Shown piece by piece: positions 5,698 through 10,457 of a stretch of 10,457 nucleotides of DNA (its first letter is position 1; each line of letters opens with the position of its first letter). The notes under the pieces were generated by a model. It was not told the DNA's origin. It ran no database searches and saw only the letters and a program-made list of their open reading frames with translations. The DNA is from Duncaniella sp. (GTDB taxonomy: Bacteria; Bacteroidota; Bacteroidia; Bacteroidales; Muribaculaceae): contig JAIDJD010000384.1 in the NCBI GenBank assembly GCA_029052375.1, positions 1 through 10,457 of the forward strand, in the 5' to 3' direction. The translations under genes and the position numbers were made by a program.

Positions 5698-6936
5698 TCA
5701 ATCCTCCGTCTCGAATCCGGCCAGACGGATGGCATTGACCACAGCCTCAGGCTCGGCATCGCCCTCTACGGTGGCTGTGCCCGAGGCAAGGTCTACGCTG
5801 ACCGAGGTGACGCCGGGGAGAGCTGAAATCTGCTTTTCGACAGTGGCGCGGCAGTGGTTGCAGGCCATGCCCTTGACATGATATGTCTTTTTCATTTCCT
5901 GGTGTTTATTGTGTTTGTGATTGTGTCTGCGTATCACGAGGGTATAGACGAGGAGACAGGAGAGAATCACGGAACAGAGCGTGTCGAACACTCCATACTC
6001 CACATGGCACGAGGCGGCGGCCTGCACACCGGCAGGCACAAACCACGAGGCGGGAAGCAGGAGGTCTATGACGAGGCCGAAGAGTATGGCCGTGGCCACC
6101 ACAGAGCCTATGTATATGGCCGTGGCGCGCCGTCCCTGGGTCTTGCCGAGGATGATGACCGAGGCGAAGTTGGCCGCCGGGCCGGCCATGAGCATCACAA
6201 AGGCTATGCCGGGGCTGAGCCCCTTGAGGATGAGCGAGAGGGCGATGGGGATAGAGCCGGTGGCACACACATACATCGGTATGGCCACGGCCACCACGGC
6301 GAGCATGGCCAGCAGGGGATGGCTCGAGAGCGAGACAAAGAACGAGTCGGGGACAAAGACCGTGATGAGCGCCGCCACGGCCAGGCCTATGACAAGCCAC
6401 TTGCCGACAGAGCCTACCATGTCTACGAGGCCGTAGCGCACGGATGCGAGGAGCTTGCGGCCGAACGACAGGCGGCTGTAGTCCTCGCGGGCCTCACGGC
6501 CGAGCACCACCCCGGCCTCCTGGCCCGTGCGGTCGAGCAGGGCCACGGCTCCGCCGCCCACGACAGCCCCGACAAGGGCCGCGACAGGACGGATGACGGC
6601 AAAGGGGAGCCCGAGCAGCGAGTATGTGGCCGCTATCGAGTCTACGCCGGTCTGAGGTGTGGCTATGAGAAAAGAGGTGGCCGCGGCCTTGGAGGCCCCC
6701 TGACGGCGCAGGGAGACAGCCGTGGGCAGCACTCCGCACGAGCAGAGCGGCAGGGGTATGCCGAGCAGGGCAGCCTTGACCACAGGGCGCCAGCCGCGCC
6801 CGCTGAGGTGGCGGCTCATGGTGCGGGGATCTATGAATACGTGCAGGAGCCCGGCTATGAGGAAGCCGAGCAGTATGTAGGGCGACATCTGGTTGAGGAT
6901 GGCCGCAAACGAATGCCAGAGATACTCGATGTTCAT
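5698..6936 (-). CDS. SO_0444-type Cu/Zn efflux permease with C-terminal HMA domain
   Basis: This 412-residue inner-membrane protein belongs to the permease family that includes ArsP and the SO_0444 Cu/Zn efflux group. Visible landmarks are PLPLCSCGVLPTAVSLRRQG (61-80) with two cysteines, a second-half repeat IPMYVCATGSIPIALSLILK (219-238) with one, and AGPAAN (251-256), with about eight to ten hydrophobic segments to residue 335. A His-rich linker (HNHKHNKHQ, 338-346) leads to an HMA heavy-metal domain (about 350-412) with GMACNHC, Cys359 and Cys362. The family exports soft or transition metals; the exact metal cannot be read here. The regulator gene ends 74 nt upstream and the exported His/Asp gene follows. 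A promoter box lies at 6957-6964, so it may be transcribed separately from the regulator. Confidence 0.88.
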   Translation of the reverse strand: MNIEYLWHSFAAILNQMSPYILLGFLIAGLLHVFIDPRTMSRHLSGRGWRPVVKAALLGIPLPLCSCGVLPTAVSLRRQGASKAAATSFLIATPQTGVDSIAATYSLLGLPFAVIRPVAALVGAVVGGGAVALLDRTGQEAGVVLGREAREDYSRLSFGRKLLASVRYGLVDMVGSVGKWLVIGLAVAALITVFVPDSFFVSLSSHPLLAMLAVVAVAIPMYVCATGSIPIALSLILKGLSPGIAFVMLMAGPAANFASVIILGKTQGRRATAIYIGSVVATAILFGLVIDLLLPASWFVPAGVQAAASCHVEYGVFDTLCSVILSCLLVYTLVIRRHNHKHNKHQEMKKTYHVKGMACNHCRATVEKQISALPGVTSVSVDLASGTATVEGDAEPEAVVNAIRLAGFETED

Positions 6937-6938
6937 GA

Positions 6939-6959
6939 TTGCATTTTTTTACAATGCAA
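6939..6959. promoter_or_regulatory. Inverted repeat between promoter and start of the permease gene
   Basis: TTGCATT (6939-6945) and AATGCAA (6953-6959) are a perfect 7-bp inverted repeat with a 7-nt spacer. It begins 2 nt upstream of the permease start codon and overlaps the proposed -7 box. This is a plausible operator for the HMA-AraC regulator encoded just upstream, although AraC proteins more often bind direct repeats. It could also be a leader hairpin hiding the ribosome-binding region. Confidence 0.5.
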
Positions 6960-6964
6960 AATTA
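6957..6964 (-). promoter_or_regulatory. Candidate -7 box for the permease gene
   Basis: On the minus strand this reads TAATTTTG, an exact TAnnTTTG box, 20 nt upstream of the permease start codon. About 20-23 nt further upstream there is no clean TTTG, so the -33 part is weak; that would fit a promoter that needs an activator. Transcription would start near 6950, leaving a very short leader. Confidence 0.5.
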
Positions 6965-7010
6965 CATCGGCCCGGGGCTTCGTGTGTTACACCTTTCGGG
7001 AAAAAGATTG

Positions 7011-7568
7011 TCAGATTTCGGGCAGGGGCGTGCGCGAGAAGTCGGCCAGGCGGACATACTCTGTGGGCGTCATCCCCGTCACCGCCTTGAACTGGCGCGA
7101 GAGATGGGCCGACGAGGAGTATCCCGTCATATCGGCTATCTCGGCGAGGGTGAGCGAGGTGTCGGCCAGGAGCTCCTTGACGCGGTCTGTCTTGACGGCC
7201 ATGTGATACTTCTCGATGGTGCGCCCCTCGACCTGAGAGAAGAGGCGGCTGAGAGTGTCGTAGGGGATGCCGAGGCGGTCTTCGAGACAGGCCGAAAGAT
7301 TGAGCCTGCACTCGGCATGGTCTCTGACATGGCTCCTTATGGCCTGCCTGATGCGCTCTGCGGTGGCCTCGGCAGGATTTGTAAGCCTCTCGAAGCCCTC
7401 GGCCTCAAAGGCGGCGTCGAGCTCGGCCAGCTTGTCGCCCTCAGGCATCTGGGGGAGGTCTACCGTCCCGACAGCCACGTCATCGAACGGTATGCCGAGG
7501 CGGCGCAGGATAGTGGCTACGGCGGCCACACAGTGGCGGCACACCATATTCTTGACTGTCATTTTCAT
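7011..7568 (-). CDS. AraC-family regulator with N-terminal HMA-like metal-binding domain
   Basis: This is a 185-residue protein in two parts. Residues 1-65 read like an HMA heavy-metal domain: TVKNMVCRHC with Cys10 and Cys13, a helix, then a second strand near VAVGTVDLP. Residues 85-172 are a complete AraC double helix-turn-helix: ACLEDRLGIPYDTLSRLF, then LTLAEIADMTGYSSSAHLSRQFKAVTGMTPTEYVR. Most AraC sensors are sugar or other small-molecule domains; here the CxxC unit suggests that Cu(I), Zn or a similar ion is the signal. The next gene downstream is a metal permease with its own HMA domain, the natural target. I start at ATG 7568, 1 nt after the folK stop (TAA-T-ATG), implying translational coupling; a second in-frame ATG lies at 7562, and a longer reading to 7658 would overlap folK and adds nothing recognisable. 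Confidence 0.88.
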   Translation of the reverse strand: MKMTVKNMVCRHCVAAVATILRRLGIPFDDVAVGTVDLPQMPEGDKLAELDAAFEAEGFERLTNPAEATAERIRQAIRSHVRDHAECRLNLSACLEDRLGIPYDTLSRLFSQVEGRTIEKYHMAVKTDRVKELLADTSLTLAEIADMTGYSSSAHLSRQFKAVTGMTPTEYVRLADFSRTPLPEI

Positions 7569-7569
7569 A

Positions 7570-8037
7570 TTATAATCTCTGGAGCATAAGGCCGGGCGTG
7601 AGGCCCAGGATGGGATGGATCCACTCGGGGGCCGTCTCGGCCATGGGTATGAGCACAAAGGGGCGCAGGTGCATCCGCGGATGCGGCAGGGTGAGCCGCG
7701 GGTCAGACATGACGATGGCGTCCACGGCTATGATGTCTATGTCTATGACGCGGTCGGCATATCCGCCCGAGGCTGTGCGGTGAGAGTCCGCACAGACCGA
7801 GCGCTCGGCCTCCTGTACGCGGCCGAGTATATCGAGGGGGTCCATGGGCACGTCGAGCTCTATGGCGGCGGCCATGTTGAGAAACCTGTTGTCCGACACG
7901 AAGCCCCACGGCTCGGACTCGACAGGCTCGGAGAGGGTCATCCTCCCCGGCAGGCAGAGAGACAAGGCGGCCGCCGCCTGCCCGAGATTGGCATGGCGGC
8001 GGCCGATGTTTGTGCCTATGTTAAGGTGGACAGTCAT
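7570..8037 (-). CDS. folK: 2-amino-4-hydroxy-6-hydroxymethyldihydropteridine diphosphokinase
   Basis: FolK transfers pyrophosphate from ATP to 6-hydroxymethyl-dihydropterin, the step before dihydropteroate synthase in folate synthesis, in the cytosol. The 155-residue length is normal (E. coli 159). Seen in order: NIGTNIGRRHANL (6-18), SEPWGFVSDNRFLN (41-54), YADRVIDIDII (93-103) with the Mg-binding D99 and D101 and an Arg at 96, and LTLPHPRMHLRPFVLIPMAE (115-134). One oddity: after AERS, where the family usually has a Gly-Arg pair (the equivalent of catalytic-loop R82 in E. coli), this protein has VCADSHR. It lies 23 nt after infB and 1 nt before the HMA-AraC regulator, so the three genes are probably co-transcribed. 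Confidence 0.93.
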   Translation of the reverse strand: MTVHLNIGTNIGRRHANLGQAAAALSLCLPGRMTLSEPVESEPWGFVSDNRFLNMAAAIELDVPMDPLDILGRVQEAERSVCADSHRTASGGYADRVIDIDIIAVDAIVMSDPRLTLPHPRMHLRPFVLIPMAETAPEWIHPILGLTPGLMLQRL

Positions 8038-8060
8038 GTCTCAGACCGTGTGTCCGGGGC

Positions 8061-10457
8061 TCAGAGGCTCTTCTTAACCTCTACCTCCTCGTATGCCTCG
8101 ACGATGTCGCCCTCCTCGATGTCGTTGTATCCGGCTATCGAGAGACCGCAGTCGTATCCCGAGGTCACCTCCTTGACGTCGTCCTTCATGCGCTTGAGCG
8201 AGCCGAGCTCGCCTGTATAGCGCACGATGCCGTCGCGGATGAGGCGCACCCTGCAGCCGCGCTTTATCTTGCCCTCGCGGACCAGAGCGCCGGCGATGGT
8301 GCCCACCTTGGATATCTTGAACGTCTGGAGCACCTCGGCCGTACCGATGACCTCCTCCTTGATTTCGGGAGCGAGCATACCCTCCATGGCGCTCTTGACC
8401 TCCTCGATGGCCTGGTAGATGACCGAGTAGAGGCGTATCTCGACACCGTCGCGCTCGGCTATGCGGCGAGCGGCCTGGGAGGGACGCACCTGGAAGCCGA
8501 TGATGATGGCGTCCGACGCGGCGGCCAGAGTGACGTCGCTCTCCGAGATGGCGCCGATGGCCTTGTGGAGCACGTTGATCTTGATCTCCTCGGTAGAGAG
8601 CTTGATGAGCGAGTCCGAGAGAGCCTCCACAGAGCCGTCCACGTCGCCCTTGACGATGATGTTGAGCTCGTGGAAGTTGCCGATGGCGCGGCGGCGGCCG
8701 ATCTCCTCGAGGGTGGTGCGCTTGGAGGTGCGCAGGCCAAGTTCGCGCTGGAGCTGCTCGCGCTTCGAGGCTATCTCGCGGGCCTCCTGCTCGGTCTCCA
8801 TCACGTTGAAGGTGTCGCCGGCGGTGGGAGCGCCGTTGAGGCCGAGGATTATGACGGGCTCGGCGGGGCCGGCCTCCTTGACGCGCTGGTTGCGCTCGTT
8901 GAACATGGCCTTGACCTTGCCGAAGTGTGTTCCGGCCAGGATGACGTCGCCGATGCGGAGCGTGCCGTTCTGGACGAGGATGTTGGCCACGTAGCCGCGG
9001 CCCTTGTCGAGCGACGACTCGATGATCGAGCCTGTGGCGCGGCGGTTGGGGTTGGCCTTGAGGTCGAGCATCTCGGCCTCGAGGAGGACCTTCTCCATCA
9101 GCTCGTCCACGCCGGTGCCCTTCTTGGCCGAGATTTCCTGGCTCTGGTACTTGCCGCCCCAGTCTTCGACCAGGTAGTTCATGGCCGCGAGCTCTTCCTT
9201 GATTTTCTCGGGGTTGGCGTGAGGCTTGTCTATCTTGTTGATGGCAAAGACGATGGGCACACCTGCGGCCGAGGCATGGTTGATGGCCTCGACGGTCTGG
9301 GGCATGACGCTGTCGTCAGCGGCCACGATGATGATACAGAGGTCTGTGATCTTGGCGCCGCGGGCACGCATGGCGGTGAAGGCCTCGTGGCCAGGGGTGT
9401 CGAGGAATGTGATGTGGCGTCCGTCGGAGAGCTTGACGTTGTAGGCGCCGATGTGCTGTGTGATGCCGCCGGCCTCGCCTGCGATGACGTTGGCGTTGCG
9501 GATATAGTCGAGCAGCGATGTCTTGCCGTGGTCCACGTGGCCCATGACGGTGACCACCGGGGGACGGCTCTCGAGGTCTTCCTCGGCATCCTCCTCCTGG
9601 GCTATGGCCTCGGATACCTCGGCCGAGACATACTCGGTCTGGAAGCCGAACTCATCGGCCACAAGGTTGATGGTCTCGGCGTCGAGGCGCTGGTTGATGG
9701 ACACCATGACGCCCATGCTCATACAGGTGGCTATGACACTGTTGATGGGCACGTCCATCATGACGGCGAGGTCGTTGACGGTGACAAACTCGGTGAGCTG
9801 GAGTGTCTTGCTCTCTGCGGCGGCCTCCTCGGCGGCCTCGCGGGCATGAGCGGCAAACGACTCGCGCTTCTCCTTGCGCCACTTGGCGCCCTTCTTCTGG
9901 CCCTTGTCCTTGGAGGTGAGGCGAGCGAGGGTCTCCTTGACCTGCTTCTGCACATCCTCCTCCGACACCTCGGTGTGGACGGGACGCTTCTCGCGGCCCT
10001 TGCCGCCACGGCGGTCGCCGCTCTGGTTCTGGCCTCCGCCACGGCGTCCGCCGCGGTTGTCGCCGCCCTGTCCGGAAGATGCGTTGTCAGACGAGGCCGC
10101 CTGCGAGCCGGCCTTCTCGATATCTATCTTCTCCTTGCCGCCTATGCGCTGGCGCTTCTTGCGGCCCTGGCCTGCGGCCTGTCCGGCGGCACCCTGGGCG
10201 CCTCCGCGGCGATGGTCGTCCTTGCCCTTCTTCTTGGGACGGGTAGACTGGTTGAGCGCAGACAGGTCTATGTGGCCCACAACCTTGGGGCCTGCCACCT
10301 GAGGCTCGCCTCCGAGACGGAACACCTCGGGCTCGGCGGGCTTTGTTTCAGACTCGGGTTCGGGCTTGGATTCAGGCTTGGGCTCAGCCTTGGGTTCGGG
10401 CTTGGGCTCAGCCTTGGGCTAGGCCTTGGGTTAGGGCTTGGGCTCAGCCGAACTAGC
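8061..10457 (-). CDS. infB: Translation initiation factor IF-2 (5' end missing)
   Basis: IF2 is the GTPase that brings initiator tRNA to the ribosome. From the right, the visible part has a Pro/Lys/Glu-rich repeat (10326-10457), a conserved piece VVGHIDLSALNQSTRPKKKG, a Gly/Arg-rich linker, the IF2 N-domain (about 9640-9790; LTEFVTVNDLAVMMDVP), the G domain with GHVDHGKTS (9516-9542), DTPGHEAF and NKID, then domains II, III and the C-terminal tRNA-binding domain, ending EVEVKKSL. Bacteroidales IF2 starts well upstream of this, so probably 150-200 residues lie outside the window. The reading frame has a GTG at 10325, but it is internal to the linker and not a likely start. Two in-frame stops at 10419-10421 and 10431-10433 break the repeat; see the separate entry. 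Confidence 0.9.
10364..10449 (-). repeat. 12-bp tandem repeat in the infB linker, with two in-frame stops
   Basis: On the minus strand the sequence repeats about seven times with a 12-nt period, coding Pro-Glu-(Pro/Ala)-Lys tetrads. In two units the Glu codon is replaced by a stop: TAG at 10421-10419 (GAG elsewhere) and TAA at 10433-10431 (GAA elsewhere). Both are the same G-to-T change at the same place in the unit, within 40 nt of the end of the sequence, while frame and repeat phase are intact on both sides. I read this as sequencing or assembly error at a contig end in a low-complexity repeat, not as a true break of an essential gene. Confidence 0.75.

Noticed and set aside
5698..5895. 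Separate HMA metallochaperone gene starting at the internal Met348 of the permease frame
   Set aside because: The frame is continuous with the permease; the only AGGAA touches the ATG with no spacing, so a fused domain is the simpler reading. A minor internal start cannot be excluded.
5854..7206. Long open frame (450 codons) on the plus strand opposite the permease and regulator
   Set aside because: It covers parts of two well-identified genes in antisense and its translation is Arg/Gly/Glu/His-biased without family similarity, as expected of a shadow frame.
8061..10325. infB starting at GTG 10325
   Set aside because: The codon reads Val in the middle of a conserved linker, and the same Pro/Glu/Lys-rich frame continues upstream; IF2 of this group is longer.

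Overview
The window looks like chromosomal DNA of a fairly GC-rich member of the Bacteroidota, most likely order Bacteroidales (a gut Muribaculaceae-like genome would fit; the family is a guess). Reasons: promoter boxes of the Bacteroidota type (TAnnTTTG near -7), weak or absent Shine-Dalgarno sequences, a thiamin TonB-dependent receptor followed by a PnuT transporter, an SO_0444-type Cu/Zn permease with a fused HMA domain, and an IF2 with the long basic, Gly-rich N-terminal linker usual in this order.

Layout. 1-840: no credible gene; a mosaic of small hairpin repeats (GGA-loop hairpins, a GCA-loop hairpin carried in a 26-bp direct repeat, a 22-nt near-perfect palindrome) plus one copy of a larger triple-hairpin element. 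838-1653 (minus): a KDPG/KHG aldolase with its own promoter and a textbook intrinsic terminator. 1646-4684 (plus): a divergent promoter, a TPP riboswitch, a TonB-dependent receptor and pnuT, forming a thiamin-uptake operon. 4695-5156: a 292-bp inverted repeat made of two opposed copies of the triple-hairpin element, then a 28-bp tandem repeat. 5159-10457 (minus, read right to left): infB (5' end missing), folK, an HMA-AraC regulator, a Cu/Zn-type permease with C-terminal HMA domain, and a small secreted His/Lys/Asp-rich protein.

How the genes work together. Riboswitch, outer-membrane receptor and PnuT make one thiamin import route: low TPP would permit expression, the receptor brings thiamin across the outer membrane using TonB energy, and PnuT passes it across the inner membrane. 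No thiamin pyrophosphokinase gene is in the window. On the other strand, regulator, permease and His-rich protein look like a heavy-metal (Cu/Zn) handling module: a cytosolic metal-binding regulator, an exporter with its own metal-binding tail, and an exported protein with a strongly metal-binding C-terminus. This module is attached to the housekeeping genes infB and folK, with the regulator only 1 nt after folK.

The points most worth a second look are the HMA-AraC/permease-HMA/His-Asp module, the composite inverted-repeat element with a further copy 4.7 kb away, the 28-bp tandem repeat ending 2 nt before the stop codon of the His/Asp gene, and two in-frame stops in the infB linker at the very end of the window, which I suspect are sequence or assembly errors.
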